Origin: Ectocarpus siliculosus
Lineage: Eukaryota; Sar; Phaeophyceae; Ectocarpales; Ectocarpaceae
Assembly (NCBI GenBank): GCA_000310025.1
Contig: FN649736.1
Coordinates: 370,523 to 397,764, forward strand
Direction of reading: 5' to 3'
Length of the DNA stretch: 27,242 nt
Shown: positions 10,301 through 20,075 of the stretch, piece by piece
How the letters are laid out: each line of letters starts with the position of its first letter
Position numbering within the stretch: position 1 is the stretch's first letter
Translations under genes and position numbers: made by a program
The notes under the pieces: model-generated
Database searches by the model: none
What the model was told of the DNA's origin: nothing
Seen by the model: the letters and a program-made list of their open reading frames with translations, nothing else

Positions 10301-11620
10301 CCCACACCCTGGGCCGATTGTCAATTCTGAATTACCCCACGACGGAGAGGGTGTAAAATCAAACGATACGTTTTCGCGAAGCTATCGACGAGATTATTCC
10401 AACGCAGGCCTTTTCGCGCCGCCACTCCTGCTACTGGGGAGTGGTCAAGCTTTCAAAGTCGGTCCAGGGGATGGCGTATCTCATTGCGGTATTGTTGATT
10501 TTCTTGTTTCGGCGAAAAGTTGGAGGCGTTACACCGTCGGGGCGGTGCCGGAGGCGAGTCTGAATCGGGTGGTTTGCTGGCATCAGCTGCATTATTTATT
10601 TGTCTTCTTTACGACCCCTGGTGTCCGTTACTATCGTCTTGGTGTGCAGGCCCGGTGGGGTGTAGGAAGGGTGCAATTCGGTCCCAGCGCTCGGTGGTCA
10701 TAGCTTGCTCTGGTACAATGAGTGGTGGAGGCACAAATAATCATCTCACGACCTACCACGTGACGAGACCGTTTTCACGATCGGCGGTGCTACAATACGT
10801 CCATGATTCCCCCACTTTGTTCGTAGCACGGACGTGTACTCTTCAAGTCGTTGCCGTATGGGACGCAATTACTCCCCGGCAGGAATCTGTAGCCCTTGTA
10901 AATACATTTAGCACGGACGGTGCATGACCTTAACTATGGAGTCGGCGACGGCCCTCTTCCCCCCTTGGCATGGCAACCACCACCTTGCGCGTAGCTCCCT
11001 TTCAGCCTACCCCGACGTCCCCTCGGGCTGACAACTCCCCGTCACTCTCACTGACCCTTAACGCTAACTCTGGAAAATTGCTTTATTAGTCATCCTCGCA
11101 TTTTCGATGGCCGTGCGAAGCAAAATCATCGAGGGAGGTGCAGGTACACTCGTATTGAGGTGTTTCACGTCGGACGTCCCTGAATCCCCTGTTGTCCCTT
11201 ATCCACTGCTAAATTGTACGCCGTGATTCTTGCGGGCCACGAATGAACAATTCGTCAATACAAAGGGACGACGCTGCCCAAGAAATCTTGGATTCGATGG
11301 GCTCGGAGGGGGTAGAGCCGGACGCAAGGTGCTACCGCTTCGCGGCAGAGGCGTTCGGAAAATCAGGGGACGGAAACGACGCATCCCCTGAAGCAGAACA
11401 TTTCTCCAAGATCGCCGAACGATTGGAGCTGGAAGCGGCAGGGACAGTTCCGAGAAGACACGGCGGCAGCGGTGGCGGTGGCGATGGGGCTATTAGCGGT
11501 GGCCTTGATGAGGCTCTGAGCGACATGGGTATGTCCGGGACTGCGGGGCTTGAGGAGTTGCTGGCAAAAGCGGGGGATGCCGAATTCAGGAGCGTGGGGC
11601 GCGATGAAGAGATGACATGA
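1380..11620 (+). CDS. Pentatricopeptide repeat (PPR) protein, P-class, many exons, 5' end open
   Basis: Spliced gene. PPR proteins bind organellar RNA in a sequence-specific way through about 35-residue helical repeats; an organellar RNA-processing or translation role is inferred from the family. Exons supported by GT-AG sites, phase continuity and motif register: 1380(or 1331)-1630, 1990-2370, 3100-3332, 4316-4432, 5087-5168, 5869-5973, 6423-6583, about 7284-7573, 8580-8763, 9298-9369, 10064-10230, 11266-11620. Two weaker exons (about 6833-6884, about 7185-7212) are listed separately. Roughly 12-14 repeats are seen, for example YTAAVSACGKAGRWEEAVGLL, YSGAIIACDLAGMWREAVGLL, YSNAITACGNAGKAKRAVGLL, HNAAIGACDKAGEFSLVLSVL, with the usual GVxPD linkers. 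Acidic, Gly, Pro or Ser-rich insertions separate some repeats (exons 1, 2, 3, 8, 9). The C-terminus leaves the repeats in a Gly-rich acidic tail ending EEMT-stop at 11620. No organelle presequence or start codon can be assigned: the first visible exon opens in the middle of a repeat, so the 5' end is probably upstream. No DYW or SMR domain is visible. Confidence 0.88.
3361..3716. repeat. Telomere-like 21-bp minisatellite in PPR intron
   Basis: About 16-17 copies of a 21-base unit, CCCWAACCCTAACCCTAACAA, alternating cccaaa and ccctaa at its start. The core is the CCCTAA telomere-type motif interrupted by AA every 21 bases. It lies wholly inside the intron 3333-4315, starting about 28 bases after the donor. 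It reads in frame as Asn-Pro repeats on the plus strand and Val-Arg on the minus strand, but neither frame joins the PPR frame. Confidence 0.93.
6103..6280. repeat. Minisatellite: 20-22 bp units in a higher-order period of about 63 bp
   Basis: Units of the type cggYacatgHgatSta/ccccgaa repeat about nine times. Three consecutive subtypes (tgtgatctac, tgcgatgtac, tgagatct) recur as a block of about 63 bases, giving close to three blocks; the last is more diverged. It lies in the PPR intron 5974-6422, about 140 bases before the acceptor. A poly-C tract (6062-6071) lies about 30 bases upstream. The units have no constant repeat/variable spacer structure, so this is not a CRISPR. Confidence 0.88.
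6833..6884 (+). CDS. Probable small PPR exon (tentative)
   Basis: After acceptor ctatgtctag the first base G completes the split codon AG|G left by the exon ending at 6583 (phase 2). The reading then runs R-ASMAPDISVSGILDQMN, giving YAGAIR-ASMAPDISVSGILDQMN across the junction. SGILDQM sits exactly where helix B of a PPR motif should be. The 3' boundary is unclear: the only GT next to the motif end is a weak GTCGCT at 6885. Phase and motif register favour a real exon; the ACxxAG part of the motif is degenerate. Confidence 0.5.
7185..7212 (+). CDS. Probable PPR mini-exon ending TYNN (tentative)
   Basis: The sequence before the strong donor GTACGT at 7213 reads IEAKAMTYNN, the start of a PPR helix A (consensus xTYNxxI). 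The downstream exon supplies ISSCDKAGEWRLTLGLYDQM, the rest of the same motif. However, no AG lies at the position that would join TYNN and ISSC directly: available acceptors give an intron of only about 30-71 bases and insert up to about 20 extra residues. The start of the exon (after aatcgctcaag, near 7181) is also a guess. Confidence 0.4.
9844..9972. repeat. Dispersed repeat fragment rich in cacccgccc motifs
   Basis: The stretch contains gttcacccgccccatagcgg, cacccgccccatt and gtgccaagagatttcacgcgctctatg...cacccgccctatctaacccgcc. The piece gtgccaagMgatttcacSCG is shared with 22926-23060 in the third gene, where it occurs twice. It sits in the PPR intron 9370-10063. Boundaries and class are unknown. 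Confidence 0.6.
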
Positions 11621-12406
11621 CGGAGGCTCCAGTGCTGCACTTGGATTGACCCTCGCCGTGTGCCGTCGGGGGGCCTGGAATCTGAGCCAATGCTGGTTTT
11701 CTTCTGTGTGACCTTGAGCCCTTGGTTGCTACCGCTTCCCTCAGGGCAGGGGTATTTTTCCGAAGTGTGTTGCGGTAGAAAATGTGCCAAAACAATAACA
11801 AGAATCTATTTCCGTCCGTTGTGACTGCTGCGGGGTCCTGGTTCCATGCGCCTCGTTACGGTGCGACGTATGGATCGAAATCCCTTCGCTTTCCTTGCCC
11901 CCTGACGATGGCGGTAAAACCTTGAGACTAATTTCTTTTCTCGTCGCTGTGGCGCAGTCGGGGCGAGCTAAATAGCTGTGGCAGAAATCGGTCGTTCGCC
12001 GCTGGAACTCTCGACCCAACTCGGCGTGGCGGGCGCAAATGCCCAATTTGCACGCACGATGTCGCAATTTACGGAAAATGGTGATTACACAATTCGCGAC
12101 CAATTTTAGTCATTGTTCGGAACCTCGCCCATCGAGGTGGGCACCCCGTTAGGCTAAACCTCGAGTAATACAAAAGCTTCACACGCGCACATATTCAGAA
12201 CTCAAGTGTTCCGCGAAAGTCTGGAGCGACCCTGTCGCTAGCGTTGGTATTGAACCTACAGAATCAACGGCAAAGCCAGTGTTGCAGACTAAGCGACGAT
12301 AGCTGGAACGCATTGTGCCTAATGTTGGCTGCCATATTGAGAGAGCTAGAGCGCATTTAGCCCACACTGGGAACGATGCTCGGATGGATGCGAACACCCC
12401 CTAGTC

Positions 12407-12443
12407 GACACCACCACCACCACCACCACCACCACCGCCACCA
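12407..12443. repeat. CAC trinucleotide microsatellite
   Basis: About eleven CAC/CCA units with one CGC interruption, in the spacer between the two convergent genes. It is not part of any supported coding exon. Confidence 0.9.
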
Positions 12444-13090
12444 GAAAAAAAATATATATCACATCCTTTCGATCAATGTACATCCTCTCCCTTTCTCCGC
12501 AGTATTGCCACTGCCAAAAGGTATCAGGGTATTGCACTACAGTAGTTCATCACCTCCAGCACCCGTGCCTAAAGAAGAGGAAAAGGTTCATCATGCAAAA
12601 AATAGAAAGCAAGGCTCTTCCAGAGCACGGTCAATCGTACTCATGGCACCCAAAACGTCCACAACAACGTTCACCACCAGTGTTATTCTAATCACCGCCG
12701 ACATCACACGTTGGGTACAAAAGCACGAAAGAGCCAAGCGCAGCACGAGGCTGCTTGTTAATAAGTCTACTAGTTAAGAGATAGTAAGCTAGTGACGCGA
12801 CGGGTCCAACAGAACCATTCAGCTGATACCACCAAAAACAGAGCTGTCACATCACGTACGTACGTAATCAATACTACCGTTTGGGAAGCAAGAAAAAAGG
12901 CAAAGGGCAACACACAAGCAGGTTGATCTTCCGTTTTAGGAGCGTAGATTACATCACCTAGAGGCTCTCCAGCTCGTATTTTATCGGGATGATGCACAAC
13001 AAGGAACGTCCACTAAAGCCTACGGGAAACACTAGTAGTCTAGGCTGTTGAACAATATTGCCCTTGCAAAAAATTAGGTTTGAAGCCTAT

Positions 13091-13141
13091 CGCGAAAAAC
13101 AGCTCTAAACTTCCGAGGGCACGAAAAACAGCTCTAAACTA
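13091..13141. repeat. Short direct repeat pair (period 29 bp)
   Basis: The string acgaaaaacagctctaaact (first copy cgcgaaaaac..., second cacgaaaaac...) occurs at about 13093 and 13122, separated by ttccgagggc. It lies in the convergent spacer; function unknown. Confidence 0.75.
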
Positions 13142-14175
13142 AGACTGACCAGTGCTTCATATTCTACCCGACACCTTTCTTAAAGTGTCGTACAACGGTA
13201 TCCCATTTAAATAACCCGTCGCTCGCGGATTTTACCCGCCGGAAGGCCTTGCCTCCGTCACCGAAGAGGTCTGACCCGGGGTCACAACCTCGCTTTCCAC
13301 CTAGTATATCATCTGCGGCGCCCGAAATACGTCAACGAAGCCGTCTGATCTAGGGTCGCTATTAATCCAAACTCCATCTATATTGGCCAGTATAAAGGAT
13401 ATGGACCTAGTTTGCTACTTTCGCGCTCACGTACCGCATGTCTGCCGCGTCGCGAACTTGCCGCCAAACAACTTTTTGCACTGCACCCCATGGACACATG
13501 GACACCATGTGTGCCGGGTCTGTTGGAGCGCCACGCGGTCTAAGGGTGGCAATCCCCGGCTGCGAATACGCCCCCGCAGGAATCGAAACCACCCTGCCGA
13601 CAGAAACATCGTCGGCTGCTGCTGGGCCCAACGTGTTGCGTGTGAGACTCTCCTCAAGCTCGAGGGGCCACAAAAAACACACACACACACACAAGCGGTG
13701 CTTGGCGCCATCAAAGGGGCGCTAACACATGAGAACAAAAAACGCAACCCCTAAACATCGTGTACTACTTGTAGTGAGAAAAAACTTGCACCGCCTCTGC
13801 AGAAGCAACTCCACACACCGCCCTCTCCCCGTCCACCAAAAACCTGACAGGCAGCGGCGGCGTCACCGCGTACGAGCGCAAACAATCGCGTGCGCGCGTT
13901 GGCTTACATTGACAACATCGAAGATGATCGAAAATACATAAATTAACAAACAGGGCACATGCCGAGAGCGATGCGGTGGGGACTCCGCGCGCTAACTTAC
14001 AGCCAAGGTGGAAACAACGGCGGCACCACTTACCCGCGAAAAAGGAATCGACGAATAGTTTGCGCAGCTTCGAAGTCCACGCTGAGCTACCGCATCCCTG
14101 AAGCAACTCGGGAAATCATCGGTTGTTTCGCGTGCTGTTTTGATTTCGTCGGGCTTGTTGTCGAAAGCTCACGAA

Positions 14176-17100
14176 TTATCTACCGGAAGTTCCACCGGAA
14201 GCGCTGCTGGAGTGACCGCCGCCGCTACCGCCACTACGACCGGTCGTTCCTCCGGAGGCAGTGCTGGAGTGACTGCCTCCTCCTCCTCCTCCTCCGCCAC
14301 CGAAGAGCCCACCAAACACGCCGCCGCCGCCGCCGCCGCCGCCCCTGCCCGAGGTCCCGCCGTGGGCGGTGCTGGTATGGTCGTCTCCCCTCCCCGTGGT
14401 CCCTCCGGCGGCCGTGCTGTGGTGACCGCCGTCGCTGTCCCCCCTGCCGGACGTAGTCGCTCCCTGGTACGTGGTGGAGTTCGCGGGCAGCCCTCCGCGG
14501 GTGGGGCGCCCCCGGTTCCACCAGCTGCCTCCTCCGGTGGCGCCGCTGCCCGCGAGGAGGGGGCGCGACTCGGAAGGCTTGTGATCCACGGGCCCCCCGG
14601 CCCCGACGGGGGTGCCGACTGCGTGAGCGGTGGTGGACCCTCCGGCCTTCGAGGAGGCGTTTTTCTCCACGTCGTCGAGGTGCACGGCCGTGGCGGTGGG
14701 GATACCGCCGGGGCCGGTCACGTTCGCAGCCGCCGCCGCTGCCCCTACCCTCGGCGCCCTTCCCCGTTTCTGTGGCGTCGAAACGAAAGGCGAAAACAAT
14801 CGAGCGTGGATGCAGCAGTAGCTCAGCGAGAGCAGTGGCGCGTACACGCACGAGAGAGAGCGCTTTTGCCGAGTCGACGAAGGACCTGGAGCGGGGGGCT
14901 AGCTTAAGCGGGGGTTGGATCACACTACGATTATCCGGTAGATCTGCGAAGAACAGTAAACCATCGTGTCTGGCTTGGGCAGACAGACCCCTGCGTCGAC
15001 CGGTGCAGGCACTTCGATGTAGGCAAAGAAGAGTAGCATCGTTGCGGAAACTAGTTCCACGAAAAAATTACCGTACAGCAGTAGCGCTCTTTTCGTCAAC
15101 GCCTGAGAAGTGTCCCGAAACCGTTTTCCCATCGCCCAGGCAATCCGTCATTCTCGGGCCTCTAAACCGCCGACCACAACCCAGTCTACATGCCCAAACC
15201 TTCGTTTCTTGGGTGCATACACCTTCGTCATTGTCTTACCAACCCCATCATGCTGGCCAATCTTTTCGTGCCTTTGGGGGGAGGGGGTATACTTTCTTGC
15301 AAATATCTCAACGGATCTGTCCGGATCTATGTGAATCTCCGGAATCGCTTGCCAGACACCGTGTTCCTCGTCAGATTTGAACGAAAATGATCCTCATCTC
15401 GAAAGGCGGTTCTTGCGTATCCTTGCTGCAGAGAGAGCTGACGGAACGACTTAAAAATCAGCGTGACGCCTCTTCTCATCTATTCCCACTTCGACTTCTA
15501 AAGTCGACAGGTAGTTGAGGCTCAGGTTTTCATGGTCTAGACTTGATTTTGTATTTTGCCTGGATTGGGATCGAACTGTTTTTTGGATGAGCGTGTATGC
15601 ATGCGTCGTTCTTGTTTTTCTAGCGTTGACCACTACAACGCCTGGCTTTCACAAAAACACCGTCAACTCTTGGAATAATGACACCAAACATGGTGCAGGA
15701 TCAACAAACGTCATCCAATCGTAAGGAAGCTCTGATCGAGAAAACTACCGGTCATACTTTCTTGATAACAATTGTGGCATCAACTGAATACAATGCATAG
15801 CGAATGGAGGTCTCGACGGCACGCCCCACAGTTGTCATTTCCAAAAAGCTCACATTGTTGGAGCACGCACAGCAGGCGAAGAGCCCGAGGAAAGCGATCA
15901 TGAACGCTGCGAAGGGTCCGCTGCAACGGCCACGAAACACGGCGTGCCACAAGAACGATTTATGGAACCCCAGAGCAGAGCGCAGGGCGGGGATATATAT
16001 ATTATATCACAACGGTTCAGCCTCCGTACACATGCATCATCCGCGAACGATCAGGTGTATACGTGTGTGTGTCCTTCACAGCTACGTTATTCTGAAGCAA
16101 GCCTACGAGCCTTTCGGTGTACAAACGAGGAAGGTCACGCAGGATTGATTTAGTCGTATTGCCGCCTGAGAAAACTACAGCAGTACCATAGTTGGCGGTG
16201 GGCTTGTATGCGGAACGGGGCATGTCTTGAGCGCTGGAGTACACGACAAGCAGTTGCTCCTCTGATCTGGTGTCGACAGGAAGGACGTTCTGCTTCGAGT
16301 CGACTCCCCGCGAAAAAGCCCAGAGAGCAGGCACACAGAAAAATCCGAACACAATAATGCTGCCGCTGCTGCGGATCGATCTCGATTTCACCATAAATCT
16401 CGTAAGAGGCTTTCGCGACATTTCCCCAACAAAAAAGGTAAGCGTAAGGTCGCACATTGTGGACACTCTTTCCCTGTTCCGCGACACGACCGGCTCGGGA
16501 TTCCACATCCGAGGGACAGTCACCGTTGGCATGATCTTGCGCTACGAACAAGGTATGCGTAGCACTTGGATCAAGCATACCCACACGACGAAGAACGCTC
16601 GGTGCCCGAAACGTAACGACCCGACGATACGGAAAACCACACTACAGGGACGAGGATTACTCGTGACCCCCCCCCCGCTTTCCTGCCGTACAAGGGAAAA
16701 CCGGCACACTCCACATATTGCCTTCCTCTCACTAGAGGCACTGCAGCAAACGAAGGTCCGCGAGCGGCCCGCCTTTCCTCCTGCGTGCGTGCCAGTGCGA
16801 AACGTTCGCTCGAGGTAGTAGTGGTCACACACTTACTGCGGCGTGGGTCCGGTCAGGGTGTACTCCATGGCGCAGCTTCCGGCGAGGACGTACGGGTCGT
16901 CGCCGTACGTGTAGCCCTCGCAGGACACGTTGACGCTTCCCAGTTCGGTGTCCTTGGGGAGACTTGAGGCCGTGCACGACCAGGACGGCATCATGTTCTC
17001 GCCGATCTGTCCAAATCCAACGCGTGCGTGCATGTTCGATGGGTACGTTGTTGCGTATGTGTGAGCGGGCACGCGTGTGAGTTTCCTTGAATAGCAGCGG

Positions 17101-19552
17101 CCGCGCTTACCGGCTGACCAATGAGAAACGTGTGTGGTATTTTTTTTTTTTTGTGTGCCTGGAGGTTGTGGTTCCTATCCCCGACGTTCGTGGTTGGTTT
17201 GGCGGGAATACAACCATGTTCATGTGCTCTTCTTTCGATGTCTAGTGGGAAGACAAAGGTTGAAGTATGCTGCGCCGGTGGCGTCCGTGTATAGCCTACA
17301 TACACGTACAAGCTCTGCAGATGAGCCGTATCGGTGCGAGGAAGAGCGAGGCAACCGATCCGCTCGAACACGTAGCTCAACCTACACGCTCGCACTAGGA
17401 TGTCCGGGCGTGAAAGCGAACAGCAAACGACAGCGAGCGCTTGATCGGAAATACCCGGCCCCGTCTTATAGCTGTAGGGTAGAGTGCAGGCACGTTGTTT
17501 GCTGTTAGTGGGGGAAAGGCGTTTTGATCCCCCTGGGAGCCAGGCCAATTGGGTTCTCCACCAAAAAAACGCGCCAGTTCCGAATGGGTCGGCCCAGGTC
17601 AACCAACTGGATAGCATGAACAACATCTGCAATTTGTTGTTCACCGACCAGAGATTCCTCTCACCCCTTCGTTTTCGCATGTCGCGTACTCGAAGAGGTA
17701 CTCCTTCTTGTTGGGACATCCGGCGGGGCCGCTGTCATCGCAAATCAGCTGCTGGACGGCGGGGACGCGTCGACTGCGTAGTGGTGCAGCGGCCCGCCGA
17801 ACAAAATGAACACGGTGACGACAGGGGTGCAATGGAGAGAGAGAGCGCCGTGGGGGGCGGCGAAAGACAGACAGAGAGACAGGCAGAGAAGGGGAGAGAG
17901 TAATATTAGCACGGGTGCAGGGGCGAGACAAGGTCGCTAGTAGTAACAAGGCAAAGAAGCGATTCTGGAGTCAGAGGCGAGCAGTTCGAATGCAAGTCGA
18001 CAAGGAACGCTTGACCTCTGGTACGCTGTTTTGCATATCAAAACTGTTCGCACATCATCTGGAACGAACGATTTCGATCGATTTCACGCGGGTTGCTGGT
18101 TCGGACATGTTTGAACCATCAGCCGAGGCTTGAAAAGCAGCAGCAGCATATACTAGTATTTCCGACGTATACCTACGACCCGCGAATCTTCGTGTGCAAC
18201 AAACAGCAGTCAGTCACGCTTATATTCGGTAAAAACAGACCGCATGTCGGAGAAGGGGGAGGAGGGGGAAGTGCAAAACGGTCCCGTAAATATATTCTGT
18301 GCATAACCAGAGCCAGTTGTAACGAAAACTAAGAAACATGGTTCAGAAACACAGCTAAGCAATGGATCCTGCACTAAACTCTGCCTACTGCTTGATGTCA
18401 CGCTCGACGGTGGCGGCGTAATAACAAACTGAACCTCGACACACATTTGACGTTATCTAACTGCGGCCCCCCTTCTGTATGGACCCAAACTCTCCTGCGC
18501 TGCCATGCTGCTTGCTGTACCACGTGCCGACCCCTTTTTCTTCACCGCGAGCGAGCTTCGTTTCGCGCGTTTCGGAACTGCATCGATATTCTCGTGTCCG
18601 AAGTGCTCGTCACTTCAGCTCGATTTATAATGCAGATAATTTAGGTGCCATTTTCCTTCATGAAGGATACTGTGACCACGCAACTTCAACGAAGGGCCTC
18701 TATAAAGAGAGGTAAGGTTTGCAGGATGGGGCATTGGGACTGATACCTCTCCTCGCAACCATTGATTCCCGTCAGCCGGATTTCTTTTAACTTCAACGTA
18801 CAATTCGCGGGTTAACAATCGAAGACAAGCACCGCAGGAGGGGTGCGCAGGGGGCCTTAAGGGGAGGAACCCTTCGGCGTGACCAGGATTGGAGATCCAA
18901 CTTAGATTGCTGCGTGCGCTGACTAAAGTGACGGAGAACATGAAAAAACATGTCGGGTAACATACCACAAGAATAGTAGCAGCAGCGTCCGACGCTAACT
19001 CATGCCGGGTTCTCGTGCCGCAGCACCGCACATGGAAAGTGTTACACATTGGTGAGTACAAACTTGAGGCAAGGATCGGCGAATCCTCTCGCGATGAAGA
19101 GTTAGACTCGACACACGTGACAACATGGAACTGCTTGTGCGCATCCAGCAGACTTTGGCGGCCCTATTTCAGTTACCGCTGGGCTATCGTCCAACACCGG
19201 AACATTGTCTACAGGGCTCGTCGCTAGTAAGCAGCCACGCGCACCGCTTGCTGCAAAATTTTCCTCAGGGATGGATCAACGTGGCCCAGTGCTACGCGGG
19301 ACCATGGCACGCACGGTACTGCGCCGCGAGTCGTTGGTCACCCTTTGGTCAAGGACTTTTCCCTGCTCGGCAAGCAAACAAGAGCACCGTCGACGGCAGA
19401 GAGGCACAAGAAGAACCAAAACTTCTTCACCCTCTCATCTTTTCTTGCACATGCACACGAAAGGATTCTCAAGGCTCAACTCACTGCGTGGTTTTCTTGG
19501 AGCGGGTGAAGGTCAGAATGTTGACATCAGACAGAAGTACCCTGTCTGCCAT
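14176..19552 (-). CDS. SARAF: SARAF/TMEM66-like protein (store-operated calcium entry regulator family)
   Basis: Five exons on the minus strand: 19552-19485, 17773-17665, 17006-16837, 15920-15854, 14769-14176 (TAA at 14178-14176). They total 1008 bases, 335 codons plus stop, and all phases agree. In animals SARAF is an ER membrane protein whose lumenal domain senses calcium and which damps STIM/Orai store-operated entry; that role here is inference. Seen: ADRVLLSDVNILTF (residues 2-15), TTHRRVPAVQQLIC (21-34), CENEG (55-59), W68-S-C70, VSCEGY (86-91), DDPYVLAGSC (95-104), MEYTL (106-110), six cysteines (34, 42, 55, 70, 88, 104), a membrane helix at about 118-133 and a Gly/Ser-rich tail (from about 190) with GGVFGGLFGG and ending GGTSGR. 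Animal SARAF has the same order and a similar length. Odd: the segment between EYTL and the helix is about 30 residues shorter than in animals, and no signal peptide precedes MADRV, so a 5' exon (acceptor possibly at gctcag, exon start 19564) is probably missed. The fourth exon is the least certain. Confidence 0.83.
15854..15920 (-). CDS. SARAF: SARAF-like gene exon 4: single membrane helix
   Basis: Acceptor ggccgttgcag is followed by a base C that completes CA|C from the preceding exon. Then 22 codons read GPFAAFMIAFLGLFACCACS plus NN, and the donor is GTGAGC. The exon enters in phase 2 and leaves in phase 0, as the flanking exons require. An alternative hydrophobic stretch on the same strand (SGSIIVFGFFCVPALWAF, about 16400-16330) can also be entered in phase 2, but no donor that returns the needed phase is obvious. 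Confidence 0.6.
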
Positions 19553-20075
19553 GGTCCTCTTGAGCTGAGCCTCCGTTGCTGTGCTGCTGTCGGTCGCACT
19601 CTGCTTGCTGTGGTTGAACCTGCCGGAGAATCTCCACTTCGACTTGAAAAATTCTGAATTCCGATGCAAGGTCTTGATGAATCTGTAAGCAGAGAACCTT
19701 TTGAGAGGAACTGCAGGATTTCACGCTGCCACGTGCGTGATCACAAGGAAACCCGCTGTGCTGTAGTTGCTGCTATCCCAGCCTCTGTTCGCTTACACTC
19801 CTACAGCTTGGCTGTGCCTCTGCCGTGCACTACGACTGAATTGCCGTGCAGCGGACCACGCGGCAGGTTTGGCACAGCAGGATAGGATACGGCAGAATAA
19901 AATGTCGGAGCCCCTTCCCCTACCCCCTGATGGCCAAGCGCCTTCCGGATCTCTAGACAATTCCGTTTTTCATCATCCATCTCAGGGAAAGAGCACTTGA
20001 GGAGTCTGTCGGAGAGGTTGTTGCCCCTGCGCGTTGCACGCTGCACACACTGCATTTTTCCATCGTAATTTTGGT
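19553..20075. promoter_or_regulatory. Divergent (head-to-head) spacer between the SARAF-like and epimerase-like genes
   Basis: About 520 bases separate the two putative start codons on opposite strands, so the 5' UTRs and both promoters must share this space unless a further 5' exon of the SARAF-like gene lies here or beyond. I searched the minus strand for a signal-peptide exon: the ATGs near 19971-19982 and 20052 do not open hydrophobic frames. No clear TATA element was identified; a bidirectional promoter is an inference from geometry. Confidence 0.45.

Larger units (their letters stand above)
11621..14175. other. Convergent intergenic spacer, no gene supported
   Basis: The spacer separates the 3' ends of the PPR gene and the SARAF-like gene and must contain both 3' UTRs and poly(A) sites, which I cannot place. 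Open frames here are short, have no recognisable motif and no partner exons. Visible structure is limited to a CAC repeat (12407-12443), a CA run (about 13679-13693), a tandem pair at 13091-13141 and a weak tRNA-like stretch on the minus strand near 12236-12304, which I rejected. Confidence 0.6.

Noticed and set aside
10520-10927. 135-codon plus-strand open frame in the last PPR intron
   Set aside because: It lies wholly between exons that join perfectly in phase (10230 to 11266). It has no PPR motif and no splice sites that would insert it in frame.
12236-12304. tRNA-like stretch on the minus strand (ggttcaatacc B-box, near-complementary ends gctatcg/cgctagc)
   Set aside because: The B-box matches the consensus and 6 of 7 acceptor pairs form, but the total is only about 67-69 bases, no proper D stem or anticodon stem-loop can be drawn, and the T stem has a mismatch. 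At best it is a tRNA relic.
12376-12777. Plus-strand His-repeat open frame
   Set aside because: It arises from the CAC microsatellite; there is no conserved motif beyond the His run and no exon context.
14140-14907. 255-codon plus-strand open frame over the last SARAF-like exon
   Set aside because: It is a low-complexity Ala/Gly/Pro antisense shadow; the minus-strand exon has matching splice phase and completes a 335-residue SARAF-like protein.
16017-16532. Minus-strand open frame with a hydrophobic stretch (SIIVFGFFCVPALWAF), possible SARAF membrane exon
   Set aside because: It can be entered in the right phase, but no donor leads on in the phase needed. The 15854-15920 exon has better splice sites, GC-rich exon-like composition and matching phases at both ends.
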